Origin: Torymus aiolomorphi
Lineage: Eukaryota > Arthropoda > Insecta > Hymenoptera > Torymidae
Assembly (NCBI GenBank): GCA_036365515.1
Contig: CM070876.1
Coordinates: forward strand, 136,607,894 to 136,671,893
Length of the DNA: 64,000 nucleotides
Direction of reading: 5' to 3'
A program made the translations under genes and the position numbers. This document shows positions 42,777 through 54,131 of the stretch, one piece after another. How positions within the stretch are numbered: position 1 is the stretch's first letter; every line of letters begins with the position of its first letter. Below the pieces are notes generated by a model that searched no databases, was not told the origin of the DNA, and saw only the letters and a program-made list of their open reading frames with translations.

Positions 42777-43146
42777 TTAAGGTGATGTGAAATACCGACA
42801 TAATTTCGAAACATGGATATCTCATGAAAATACCAATAGAATCGTCCAAAAAAAAATCTGAGTATAGTATTAACATATACGGAGCGCTTGACGTTCGTGT
42901 TTTTCCAAAAAAATGATGACAATTTATTTAATTAAATAAAAACCGTACTGTCGGTAAGTAGGAATCTGCAATTAAGCTACTTTTAAAACATGGATATCTC
43001 ATGAAAATACCAATAGAATCACCCAAAAAAAAATCTGAATATAGTGTTTAAGTGTGCGGAGCGCTTGACGTTCGTCTTTTTCCAAATAAACGTTTAAATG
43101 TTGATTTAAAAAATATTGAAATTCACGGTTTCACATGGCCTTAATA
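42777..43146. mobile_element. 370-bp TTAA MITE with internal duplication
   Basis: TTAAGGTGATGTGAAATACC at 42777 is mirrored by GGTTTCACATGGCCTTAA ending at 43146. Inside, two direct copies of a block of about 100 bp (AACATGGATATCTCATGAAA, CCAATAGAATC, TACGGAGCGCTTGACGTTCG) lie at 42810-42907 and 42986-43087. The ends resemble those of the large insertion at 27737-38537. Confidence 0.7.
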
Positions 43147-43327
43147 AGGCAAAAATTGAGGTATTGCACGACAAATATTATAGTTATAGTAAAAGATAAT
43201 TTAAATGCCGAATAAAGTAAATTATTGAAGTGAATTAATAAAAAAAGAGAAAGAAAGTGTAAGTAAAAGCTACAGTAAAAATACCTATGCTGAAATTACA
43301 GTAGGCAAAATACAAAAACCAAAACGA

Positions 43328-44233
43328 ATGCTACGAATAACAATAAAAAAAACCAATGAAGAGGAAACGTTACAACAATTAAAACAAAAAATAACACACT
43401 ACTTAGTTCAAGATAAATCAATAAAAACAAATAAAGTATTTGAAAAGAAAAATAAGGATGAGATAGTTTTAAATGTATGTGACACTCAAAGTGTAGATAA
43501 GGCTGTGGAAATACTAAACTCTCATCTTACGGGAGTGTGCAAAGTAAATATAGAAGAGCTTAATAAGCCAAAAATGAAAATAGTTGGAATTCTAAACTGT
43601 GAAGAAATGAATGACGAGCAACTACAAGAGGACATCAATAAGAGAAATTTTAACAATCACAATAATGGTTGTACGATACTGTATACCTATACAAATAAAA
43701 ACAAAGGGACACAATCAGCTTTAATAGAAGTTACTTCTGATATATATAAAGAAATTAGAGAGAATAAAAAAAAAATATATATTGGACATCAAAAATGTAT
43801 AGTTTATGACATAATGGATGTGAAGCCTTGCTTTAATTGTGGAAGATACGGTCATAAAAGTAAAAAGTGCTTCAACAATGCCACGTGTATAAAATGCGCA
43901 GGTTTACATAATACAAGCGAATGTGTAGTAAGAGACAGAAAATGCGCCAACTGTGCATATAGCAACAATAAATATGGAACTAAATATGAAATAAACCACG
44001 AAGCAACAGATTATGACAGATGTGAAATTTTTAGAAAGATGGTAAAGGAGTATATTGACGCTACAGACTACAGCGTTCAACCCGTAGTTCCAAAAGACAT
44101 AGGTAAAGTAGGCAACTACATTAACAAATCAACGACAGAGAGAAGTACAACTTCATTAACAGCAAGACAAACAAAACTTTCTGTAGAATCACTGAATTCA
44201 TTAAATGACAAAGTAAATAAATCGCCAAAATGA
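43328..44233 (+). CDS. LINE ORF1 gag-like RNA-binding protein
   Basis: This 301-residue protein has the layout of non-LTR ORF1 proteins, which coat the element RNA. The N-terminal 170 residues are lysine-rich and probably mixed alpha/beta, as in an RRM-like region. Three zinc knuckles follow: CFNCGRYGHKSKKC (residues 174-187), CIKCAGLHNTSEC, and a longer C-x2-C...H-x4-...C knuckle ending DRC. The tail after residue 240 is polar. The frame is intact. Its stop TGA (44231-44233) overlaps the ATG of the next frame, the usual LINE arrangement. Confidence 0.85.
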   Translation: MLRITIKKTNEEETLQQLKQKITHYLVQDKSIKTNKVFEKKNKDEIVLNVCDTQSVDKAVEILNSHLTGVCKVNIEELNKPKMKIVGILNCEEMNDEQLQEDINKRNFNNHNNGCTILYTYTNKNKGTQSALIEVTSDIYKEIRENKKKIYIGHQKCIVYDIMDVKPCFNCGRYGHKSKKCFNNATCIKCAGLHNTSECVVRDRKCANCAYSNNKYGTKYEINHEATDYDRCEIFRKMVKEYIDATDYSVQPVVPKDIGKVGNYINKSTTERSTTSLTARQTKLSVESLNSLNDKVNKSPK

Positions 44234-45054
44234 TGAATAATCTACTATGCAATAAGAATTCTGAAAATTTAATACAGAAAGAAATTGAAATCAGTGATTC
44301 TCAGAAACTAAATGAAAATTTAGAATTAAATTTCGATAATGTTATTATAAAAGAGAGTGAATTTGAAAATGTCAAAGAACTCAATAAAAGTCTCTGCAAT
44401 AAAATGAATAATAAAATAAAAAATTTGATACTATGTATTAACATTAGAAGTTTAAATTCAAATTTTGAAAAACTTGAGGCTTTTATTGAGAGCTTAAATA
44501 AAAAACCTATTATTATTATATGTACAGAAACTTGGAATTTACCTTATGATAATTTGGACAAAAGTAAACCTATAATCACAGCTTTTCTAGATCTAGCCAA
44601 AGCCTTCGACACGGTAAATCATAAAATTTTGTTAGACAAGCTAGAAAGATATGGTATAAGAGATAATTCATTAAAATTGCTGAAAAGCTATCTCTCTGGT
44701 AGAAAACAAAGAGTTAAAATAAATGAAAATAAAAGCAACTACAGAGAAATTTCAATTGGAGTCCCGCAAGGAACAATTCTAGGGCCAATACTTTTTGTAC
44801 TTTATGTAAACGATCTACTGAGAGATATGCCAAACGAATCAATAGTGTCCTATGCTGATGACACCGTCATCATTTCAAGTGATGACACGTGGACGACAGC
44901 GGGGATCAAAATGAAACAGTATCTAAATGATGTTTCTGGATGGCTTGCTCTAAATAAGTTATCTTTAAACGTGGATAAAACTGTTTATACAAAAATAATA
45001 AGAATAATACTAGAAATAAGAGTATTCAATTGCCTAAAAGAAGTAAACGAATAA
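44230..45054 (+). pseudogene. LINE ORF2 deletion derivative: endonuclease start joined to reverse transcriptase
   Basis: The 274-codon frame opens with a polar region, then the start of an apurinic-type endonuclease (ILCINIRSLNSNFEKLEAF, IICTETW). At about 44560-44585 it passes directly into the reverse transcriptase core (TAFLDLAKAFDTVNHKILL, GVPQGTILGPILFVLYVNDL, VSYADDTVII). The rest of the endonuclease and the fingers of the RT are absent, so roughly a kilobase is missing, but the join keeps the frame. The RT ends early after SLNVDKT, without the C-terminal domains. It cannot be an active enzyme. Confidence 0.85.
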
Positions 45055-45516
45055 GTGAGAAAAATAGTTACAATGTAGCTATAAAAGAATTTAATAAACT
45101 AACAAATGATCTCAAGGAATTAACATCTTCCAAAGTGTTCAAAAAAAAAAAAAAAATAAAAAAGTTCATAGTGAATAGTATATAGTATATAGCATATTTA
45201 ATAATTGTTAGTAATTAAGATAATAAATTATATAGTTTATGTGATGATATATTATATAATATTTAGATTATTAAGTTTTCAAAGTTTATACGGTGGTATT
45301 TAAGATCAAATTATAAAATATAGAAATAATTAGATATTCTTGATTTTCTTTTTTTTTTAGTTTTTTTAGTTTTAAGGTAGACTAAGTCTACGACCAGCCT
45401 ATGTACAAGTAACTATGTTTACTTCTGTAGGAGTGTTCTAAGGATTTGTAAAGGTGACAAGTTCACCTCTAAACCTTTTGTAACATTATTTTATGGTCAA
45501 TAAATTTATTATTATA

Positions 45517-46242
45517 TAAAGAAAATATGGGAAAATAAATAAAAATGAGGTGCTCCCGGGTCTATTTAGCTTCTAAGGCAAGAATAAATATGATATGAAT
45601 TATGAGATATTAAAGATTTAGCAAGTGCGAGTCATTTTGAATGCACGAATTGCGCGCAGCACTTCCCCCCACTCCGCCGACAGCTTCAGAGCTGCCACTC
45701 TCCGCGTCCGCACGCTTCGCACTTTATTATTAAATTTCGAATACTACAAACCAATGAAACATATCCTAGTATTTTTTTATTGAAAATATAGACATTCAAC
45801 GTTAACATGCGTTAAGCTCAGTGCTCTACGACGTTTATTTCGCCTTCCAGATTTTTTTGAAATAAAAAAATTATCTCGGCTCCTGATAGTCGTAAAAATT
45901 TTTTTTTTTTTCAAAATTCGTGAAAAAATGACAGGAATCTATTCCCGTATCGATAAATATCGATAAATTATAATAGAGCATTTTGATAGATATTTTTAAT
46001 ACCTACAATTTTCTTATTTAACTTTCTTCGGTAGGAGCTATAGTTTTTTAGTTATTTACGAAAAACCGTTTTTGGACACTTTGCCAATTTTTTTGGTTAT
46101 CTTCGCTACTTAGAATCGAATTTAATGAAAAAGAAACTCATTTTTAAATTTAATTTCCTTTACGCTCATATTTTTTTTTACTCTATTGGGAATTCCTGTT
46201 AATTTAACATTGGGCTGTGACAGAATGCCTGGACTAATGTAT
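45517..46242. repeat. Right terminal inverted repeat of the large DNA element
   Basis: This is the complement of 27505-27740 plus 38537-39425, including CTCCGCGTCCGCACGCTTCG, TCGGCTCCTGATAGTCG, AACTTTCTTCGGTAGGAGC and CTCTATTGGGAATTCCTG. It is contiguous here apart from the LINE, and so shows the original order in the terminal repeat. Confidence 0.8.
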
Positions 46243-49200
46243 CAAACATTGACAACGTACGTCTGAAAGTAATATATCTGTTTATTTAAGAGTCAGTAAA
46301 GGCACTACCAATAATTTAAGGCCCATAAAAGGCCCAAAAATGGCTAAATTAGGGTTTCTCGCATTTTTGAGTATGGCCCACTATTCCAAAAAATCTGAAA
46401 AAATTCTAGTACAAAGAAAACATTAAAATATATAATTTTCCTGTGTAATTAGTCCTGTAGATATAAAATAAATTAACAAAAAATGAATTTTAATTCTTTT
46501 TAATTTTTTTAGGCTAGGTATTGAATGCGCCTAAAGCTAAAAAAAATTGGATAAAAAATACTGTTCACAAGCTATACTCTCATATTTTTTCAAAGTCTTT
46601 AACATCAAAGAACAGGAGAAAAAAATAATTTCCGAAAAATGCGGTTTTTGGGCCTTACTGGTATAAAGAGGGGAGAAAGATCCCCGGAAAATTCGTAGAA
46701 AATTCTTTTTTTACTATACTTATATGAAATCACTGTCATTTTTCACTTTCATTAACAGTGGCATTTTGCCTATCTTAACGTGGGGTACCCTTTGTTCTCA
46801 AAACAGTAAGCTAACATAATTATATGTTTTTACCAACCAAATTTATATACATTTTTCTAATTTTAATTCTACTACATTCTAAGTTCTCTAGATCATTTGA
46901 CAAGGAATTATAAGTACTGACAGCTTCTATGTAACAGTTTTTGTTAGTTATTGTTTTACTTTTTTTTATTGGTATCTGTACACTTCTATTTCTTATATTA
47001 ATTGTTTTTCTCTGATATTTAGGTTCTCATAATGATAGAAAACGGACTGAAAAGAAAATAATTATTTAATATTTAAAAGGCACCCTTCAATCACAAAAGT
47101 ATTTTTTTATTTAATTTTAAAGATTTTATTTTGTAGATCATTTAATGGTCTTAGACTATTCATATAGGTATAAAACACCCCAAGTTATTATCCCATAATA
47201 TTTAATACTATTAAAAGGAGTATAATGTCAACAATGTTTTAGTTTGCATAGTATTTATCTTTTTGGAGAAAACAGGAAAATAGATATTTCGTTTCTTTAA
47301 TTATTCTTCCAATGTTTTTATCCCATTGAATATTGTAATCAAATGTAATTTTGTATCTTATTATTATGTTTTTGTAATTATATTATCTTTGGAATGTTAT
47401 ATCGAGTTTTCCGATCTTATTTATAGCTATTGTATCGAATATTTCTGTGTCAAATCGAATTCTGTTAAATAATAAGCGAAAATTCACTATACGAGGTGTA
47501 TTGAGACATTAAAAATCGTGCTTATAAGTTTAGATGATCCAGAAGTGATTGTACATAAAAATGTTAATTGGGAATAACTTTTGTTTAAACGTCATCTATA
47601 TGCTTTGTATTTAACAATTGTATTGAAAATCAAATCCTTGTATGATAAGCGAAAATCATCTATTTCAGGTGTATTTAGGCATTAAGAATCGTTTTTATAG
47701 GTCTAACAGGTCAGGAATTCATTTTATATGAAAATGTTAAAAAGGAAAAAGTTTTGTAAATCCACAAATTTTATATTTAACATTTTTGTGTAGAATCAAA
47801 TCCTATCAAGTTATGGTAAAAAATCGTCCATTTTTGACCTTTTTTGCCGTTTTTCGCAGTTATTTTGAAAAATATTGCTCGTAGAAAATGTGTCCAACAG
47901 AAAAAAGGTGTATTTTAAATAGTTTTAGCAGATAGATCTATAGATATTAGCTTAAAATTAATTTTTCTAGACATTAGGCTTAAAAATCGATTTTTTGAAA
48001 TATTTCTTTGTGCTTGCATTTTAAACATTTTTCATCGATCTTTCTCAATAGAGAACCAGCACTTAGGTATAATTAGAGGAGCATTTTCCCGGAATTCCGA
48101 ATGAATCGGTCGAAAATTCCTTGAGATAATCGAGCAACATGCGTACATACGGGCGTACAAACATCACAGAAAACGCTTAAAACGCACTCATTTTGGGTGG
48201 GAAAGACTTTTCTTGTATTAAATTGTTAGTTTTTGAAGTCAGACAATTTTCGCTATGGTGAAATTATAAGGCTCTCCCGAGTAGCGGTCGTGCCTAAAAA
48301 AAGTTCTTTTCGAAAAGTAGAAGCTGCATCTTTTTATGAGTAGAGTGAACTTTTTTTTAAGCAGTTTTAACTTATCACTTTTTTCAGTGTTGTAAATAAT
48401 TCGCATAAAATGTCCGAAAATCAATGGTTTTATACAATTTTGTACAATTTTGTACGGCTTTCTAGATTTACTCACATTTTTTTTTTCATTCGGGATGATA
48501 TACTTAATAATAAAGAACAAACCTATTCTTGTGTCGCATCTTGTTATGCTCAATAAATTTACAAAAAATAATAATATAATCAAAAATATTTTTTCAGTTT
48601 TAGTTACTTCTAATGATGTCTATTATTATGTCTGATATGCAAAGCGTTATGGACAAAAGTTTTATAAGTTTTTTATTTTACAGCAATTTAAAGTATGGCA
48701 AATTTCATGAGTTATATTCGACTCTTGTCGTACTGAACCTGTGAAGTGAAGTTTTAATCCCATCAGTGGCAAGTCATTTCATTAAGCTATAATACGTGCC
48801 TTCAAAAAAGTTTAACTATATTTTCAGATTAAGTACCTTGAACAAAAACTGCCATTTCATTTGATACTTTTTCTTACATTTGAATTCTTGAATCATTATT
48901 GTTATATCATGATATTAACTATTCTACTTATTTATAATTTTTATACAATAAAAATACTCTTGAGAAGTTACATTTATACTTTTGGTATAGTGTTGTAAAA
49001 GCAATTATTCCCTTCTAAGTAGCAAAGAAAAAATTTTTTGACAGACAAGTTTTTGCAACATGTTATGTGTGCGATATTTAATAGTTTGATATTATTAATC
49101 CAATAAATATTTTTTATGATTATATTTTGCAGCTGTGATGTATAATATATTGAAGGAGCAGCACAAAAACAAAATTTTGTGGAATCAACATGAAAGGTTG

Positions 49201-49633
49201 AATTACTAAAGTTGTATTCGATAGTTGTGTGTTTTTAACCAAAAACAGAGTTTTTTCACTCTTTTGGCAATTTTAATTGCACGTAACTTTTTTCTGTGAT
49301 CTATTTTCGTCTTCATCAAGGTCGCATTTTAAAAGTAATATTTTTTACAAACCTTTTAGGCTTTGGTGAGAGAGATTGAGATGATCGCATTCGCCTTAAG
49401 CATATTTTGAATGGTGTTCTGTCAAGTATAAATTAGCAAAATAATTGCCATCAATTTGGAAAAATTCTGAGTAACTCTACTTACAATTTGTAAATTTTTT
49501 TCCATTTAATGTGCTATATAAAAAGTTTCAAGTTATTGAGTTAAAAAATCATAAAATTGATAATTTAAGAAAAATTGAAAATTTTCAAATTTTCAATTAA
49601 TTCTAACTTTAGAACAATTTCATATTTTTCCAA
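46243..49633. other. AT-rich gene-poor stretch with degenerate direct repeats
   Basis: From 47445 to about 47900, three loose copies of a 180-bp segment (AATAAGCGAAAATTCACTAT / GATAAGCGAAAATCATCTAT, AGGTGTATT, ACATTAAAAATCG, GAAAATGTTAA) can be followed. Elsewhere nothing is recognised. Small open frames (for example 48239-48583) look accidental. Confidence 0.4.
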
Positions 49634-50677
49634 GCGGAACTGATAATAACTGCAAATAACTGCTAATAACTGAAATAAACAGTTAGGTTTGAGACAGTAT
49701 ATTTAGTTTTTTGCAGTTATTAGCAGTTATTTGCAGTTTCATTAAATATTAACTGTAGAAATAAAGGTGCTATCAACAGTTATTAACAGTTATAAACAAT
49801 TATAAACAGTTATAAGCAGTTATTAGCAGTTATTTGCAGTTATTTGCAGTATTGTTAATAATAAATAAAGTTATTATTAGAGAACTGCAAATAACTGCTA
49901 ATAACTCTTGATATAGCACCTTTATTTCTACAGTATTTATCCCGCGTAAAAATAATTTGTATATAGTTATATATGATTATATATATATTTTCATGTAGAA
50001 CTATATATAAATATATATGACTTATGTCTCTATATAACTGTGTATAAATATGCATGGTTATATATATTTATATACAATTATGTATAACTTTATATAATTT
50101 CGTATTGTCATATAAATTTTTAGTGATTGTATTACTCATATAATTGTATATTAATGTATAAAATTGTACACCATTATACATAAACATATATCACCATGCA
50201 TAATCATGAATTTTACCTAAGATTATGTATAGTTGCTTAGACCCATGCAAAATGATATTCAATCGTATATGACCATTCATGGTTATGCGTGGTGTTGAAG
50301 AAAATTGCATGTGCTTATATATAATTGCATGTAATTGTATATAAATAACTACAACCTTTTGCATGTAATTGTATATAAATAACTACAACCTTACATATTT
50401 ATACATAATTACATAGAGACATTATTCATATATATTTATATACAGATCTATATGAGGATATATACACATATATAAGTATATATAAGTATATACGAATCAT
50501 TTTTTCGCGGGATTTTAAAAACTGCAAAATAACTGTAAATAACTGCAAAAAACTGCAAATAACTGTTAATAATTGCTAATAACTGCTAAAAACTGTCTCA
50601 AACCTAACTGTTTATTTCAGTTATTTGCAGTTATTTGCAGTTATTAACAGTTATTTGCAAATCCTATTTCCGGGGTT
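49634..50677. mobile_element. Foldback element with AACTGCAAATAACTGC words
   Basis: The left arm (about 49634-49860) is built of AACTGCAAATAACTGC and GCAGTTATTAGCAG variants and includes GAAATAAACAGTTAGGTTTG. The right arm (about 50520-50677) carries the complement (CAAACCTAACTGTTTATTTC) and ends in CCTATTTCCGGGG. A small hairpin (49749-49772 with 49910-49935, AAATAAAGGTGCTATC) and another element (49940-50516) lie inside. No coding capacity. Confidence 0.7.
49940..50516. mobile_element. Nested foldback with CCCGCG ends and TATATA words
   Basis: The ends are CCCGCGTAAAAATAATTTGT at about 49942 and the complement CGAATCATTTTTTCGCGGG ending near 50514. The interior is filled with variants of ATATATGATTATATA, CATGTAATTGTATAT and similar words on both strands. 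It has no gene. Confidence 0.75.
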
Positions 50678-51710
50678 ATGGTTTGGGGCTAATTTGGAAT
50701 AAGTAAAAAAATTTTGAGCAATTTTAAAATTTTGACATATAACAATTGACGTGAAGTTACCCATTTATATAAATTTTATTGTTATAAGAGTAATGAAAAA
50801 TATTGTGAGGAGGGTAGTGAGGAAGATTGGGAGGAAATACGATTGAAGGGAGAGAGTAGGGTTGAGGAGGATTGAGGAGGGTGAAAATCTACTAATTTTC
50901 AAAACAACTATATAATATGGGAAGATATATAAGATATATAAGTTTATAACTGATATTAGCAGATTATAAAGTCAGGATTTGAGACTTTTATAAAAGATTA
51001 AAACTGTTATGAATAGTTATAAATAGTTATTGACTTTCATAAGTTTTTTGGATCGTCGTCAAAATTTGAATCTTTGATCAGTAAAAAAAGTAAATAACTG
51101 TTAATAACTATTATAAATTTTTAATAATTGAAAATAATGATTCTTAGTGGTTAGTTAATATCCTGTCATTTGCTGTCTTATTATTATATTTAAATATATT
51201 ATTAAATTAAATGATTTCCCAAAAAATTTAATGGAACCTTATTACTAAAAATTAGTCAACAATATTAATTATTACTGATAATTAATAAAAGTTTAAATTT
51301 ATTAAAAACTATTTAAAACTGTTAAGAACTATTATTATTAAATAAAAGAAGTTCATAACTGATAATAACTTTTATATATACTGTGTATAGTACTGTGTGA
51401 CCTAAGCCCTCACTTAGGTCACGCCTATCCGTGACCTAAGTAGTACTTTTTTGCACCGTGTTTATCGCACTCGCTACGTTTGTGAGCTAACCTCACGGTC
51501 CGAAGAAGACTACTTAGGACACGGATAGGCGTGACAGCGGACTTAGGGCAGGCAGTGCTATAAAATTCTATATGACACTTGCATATAGCAATTCTATATG
51601 CTACTTAGGTCATACGTATCGTAATGTACTATTTACTGATTGATTTTATGGTTATACGCCGCGGTCCAAAAAAGTAAATAAAAGTTTATTACTGTTATAA
51701 ACTTTTTTTA
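50678..51710. other. AT-rich spacer, no gene recognised
   Basis: Near 50800-50890 is a purine-rich stretch (GAGGAGGGTAGTGAGGAAGA). Near 51395-51540 TAGGTCACGCCTATCCGTGA is followed by its complement GTCCTAAGTAG / GGATAGGCGTGAC, a hairpin of about 140 bp with GGTCACG stems. Nothing codes for a recognised protein. Confidence 0.4.
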
Positions 51711-51931
51711 GCTATCCCTTATAAAAATATCCTATAGAAAATCCTGTAGGAAATGCTATAGGAAATCCTGTAGGCATCCCGTAGAAATCCTATAGAAATC
51801 CTATAGGATTTCTATAGGCAGTCCTATATGAAAATCTATATAAGAAGTTCTATAGGAAATCCTACGTGAATTTCGCACTTTTCCTGCAGGAAATCCTATA
51901 GGAAATCCTATAGGAAATTTTGTAGGTACCC

Positions 51932-53465
51932 TAGTAGAAATATTATTTGTTCAACTATTTAAAACTGTTTAAAACTATTCATAACTGTTCAAGTCTGTTT
52001 AAAACTGTTTAAAACTGTTCAAAAGTACGTATTTTTGGAAATTTAAAAGTTTTGAACAGTTTTCAACAGCTATGAAAGGTTTTAAACAGTTTTAAACGGT
52101 ATTGAATAATTTTGATTAGTTTTAAACTGTTTTGAACTTTTGTTTTAAAATAGTATTAATAGTATTAATAATTAAGAATTTAAATTGTTCAAAACTGTTT
52201 AAAACCATTTAAAACTGTTCAAAACTGTTTAAAACCATTTAAAACTGTTCAAAACTGTTTAAAACCATTTAAAACTGTTCAAAACTGTTTAAAACCGTTT
52301 TAAACTGTTCAAAACTGTTTAAAATCATTTAAAACTGTTCAAAACTGTTTAAAACCGTTTTAAACTGTTCAAAACTGTTTAAAACCATTTTAATCTGTTC
52401 AAAACTGTTTAAAACTGTTCATAAATGTTCAAAACCGTTTAAAACTGTTTAAAACCGTTCAAAACTGTTTAAAATCGTTCTTAACTGTTCAAAACTGTCT
52501 TAAACTGCTCTACACAAATTCCTGTTGATTAATACTATGTTCACACAACATTTAAGGTGGTTCTCCTCGGACTCCCTAGTCAAAGCAGTGCTAAATGTAG
52601 AAATTACCTAAAATTTAAAAAAACCATAATTGTAATATGATTTATTTATTTAAAATGATAGAGATAGTCCATGTATTATAAATAAAGTGTATTTAACATG
52701 ACTAAGATAACTTTTTTCACAAAATGGCGATTTTATAGAAACTAGATATCATCACTACAAACAATTGTTGATAAATCACTGGAATCTTTTTTGTTTCTCA
52801 ACCGATTTTAGTTTTCAAGGTCTCAATTTGTTCTTTAAGAAATTTCATGGGGACTTGCCGAAGGAAAAATTAAAAATGATTCAAAACTCAGAAAGTTATA
52901 GATAATTTTTCATAAATTCATGCACGTTGTTAAAACAAAATATTCTTTTAATTGGCTATAATTTTCTGAGTTTTGAATAATTTTTAATTTTTTCTTCGAC
53001 AAGTTCCCATGAAATTTCTTAAGAAGCAAAATGAGACCTTGAAAACTAAAATTGGTTGAGAAACAAAAAAGATTCCAGTGATTTATCAACAATTATTTGC
53101 AGTGACAATATCTAGTTTGTAGAATATCGCCATTTTGTGCAAAAAGTTATTTTAGTCATGTTAAATACACTTTATTTATAATACATTGACTATCTCTATC
53201 ATTTTAAATAAATAAATCACATTTACACTATGGTTTTTTTAATTTTAGGTAATTTCTACATTTAGCACTGCTTTGACTAGGGAGTCCGAGGAGAACCACC
53301 TTAAAAGCTGTTCAAAACTGTTTAAATCTGTTCAAAATTGTTCAAAATTGTTCAAAACCGTTTTAAACTTCCAAAAATACGTACTTTTGAACAGTTTTAA
53401 ACAGATTTTTAACAGTTCTGAACAGTTTTAACAAGTTTTGAACAAATGATATTTCCACTGGGGTA
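51932..53465. mobile_element. CCCTAG-type foldback, second copy, with nested insertion
   Basis: It starts CCCTAGTAGAAATATTATTTG-like at about 51935 and ends TTTCCACTGGGG near 53463. Its interior is tandem TTCAAAACTGTTTAAAAC words, with the same AAAAGTACGTATTTTTGGA landmarks as 23126-23846. A 750-bp palindromic element (52552-53304) sits inside. The two copies share ends but not exact arrays. Confidence 0.8.
52552..53304. mobile_element. 750-bp near-perfect palindrome flanked by TTAA
   Basis: TTAAGGTGGTTCTCCTCGGA at 52552 is mirrored by TCCGAGGAGAACCACCTTAA ending at 53304. The arms of about 360 bp stay similar throughout (AAAGCAGTGCTAAATGTAGA, CACTGGAATCTTTTTTGTTT, AATTTCATGGGGACTTG) and meet near 52925. 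The TTAA flanks suggest a piggyBac- or Kolobok-dependent non-autonomous element. There is no protein. Confidence 0.85.
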
Positions 53466-53618
53466 ATTATGTAGGAAAAACTGCGGTTCTAATGAGTTTA
53501 TGAGAGTCCCGACTCGGTAGAAGCTGGCTTTTCCAGAGCCTTGTTTATGTATGTTCGCTGCTATGCCGCTATCGGGCGCAGCATTCGGGACTCTTATAAA
53601 CACATAGGAGCCGCGAGG

Positions 53619-53822
53619 GTATATAAAGTCATGAGATTCGACCGTTTAAACGACTGTTTACAGAGAGTCAATGTGACAAGGATTACCTTGATTTTGATAT
53701 CTGAGCTCACTGGGCTTAATCGGTATGGCACCGGCAGTCGTGGACGGCAGTCCCCGGGTGCAATTCCTTACCTAGGACTGTTTGCCACTGATTTTGCTAT
53801 GCGATGTTACAGCGCTAAATAA
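53619..53822 (+). promoter_or_regulatory. TATA-led core with short frame, shared with 20953-21083
   Basis: GTATATAAA at 53619 is followed by a 63-codon frame from the ATG at 53631 to TAA at 53820-53822. The first 27 residues align with the frame at 20964 (LQRV, TR, LILIS). TTTTGATATC lies at 53692-53701, 73 bases after the start of the TATA site, against 72 in the other copy. Upstream CTATGCCGCTATCGGGCGC also resembles 20900-20915. A transcribed unit is likely; whether it is translated is open. Confidence 0.5.
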
Positions 53823-54131
53823 GATCCTAAACCTCTATAAAATGTTTTCACAAAAATACTTCAGAATTCCCTGCAGGATTTTCCATGTAAAATTGTCTAA
53901 AGTTTTCCCTACAGAATTACCTATAGAATTTCCTATAAGATTTCCTATAGGATTTCCTGCAGGAAAAACGCGAAATTCACGTAGGATTTCCTATAGAACT
54001 TCCAATATAGAATTTCATATAAGACTACCTACAGAGTATCCTATAGGATTCCTATAGGATTTCTACGGAATGCCTACAGGATTTCCTATAGCATTTCCTA
54101 CAGGATTTTCTATAGGATATTTCTATAAGGG

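Larger units (their letters stand above)
43222..45516 (+). mobile_element. Truncated non-LTR retrotransposon (Jockey/CR1-like)
   Basis: The element carries ORF1 (43328-44233), an overlapping ORF2 remnant (44230-45054), a 3' region to about 45516 ending in TAAATTTATTATTAT, and is flanked by TAAA on both sides (43218-43221, 45517-45520). It interrupts the right terminal repeat of a DNA element, whose intact left copy shows the empty site (AAAGTAAAGAAAATATGGG in complement near 39420). Its insertion is therefore younger than that DNA element. Confidence 0.85.
51711..54131. mobile_element. 2.4-kb inverted-repeat element with CTATAGGAAATCC arms
   Basis: CCCTTATAAAAATATCCTAT at 51716 is mirrored by ATAGGATATTTCTATAAGGG ending near 54132. 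Both arms (51716-51930; about 53870-54132) are arrays of CTATAGGAAATCC/TCCTGCAGGAAATC variants, with TTTCGCACTTTTCCTGCAGG and its complement in both. The left part of the interior is occupied by a second element (51932-53465). The core at 53540-53830 carries the TATA-led segment shared with 20953-21083. No transposase is seen. Confidence 0.75.
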
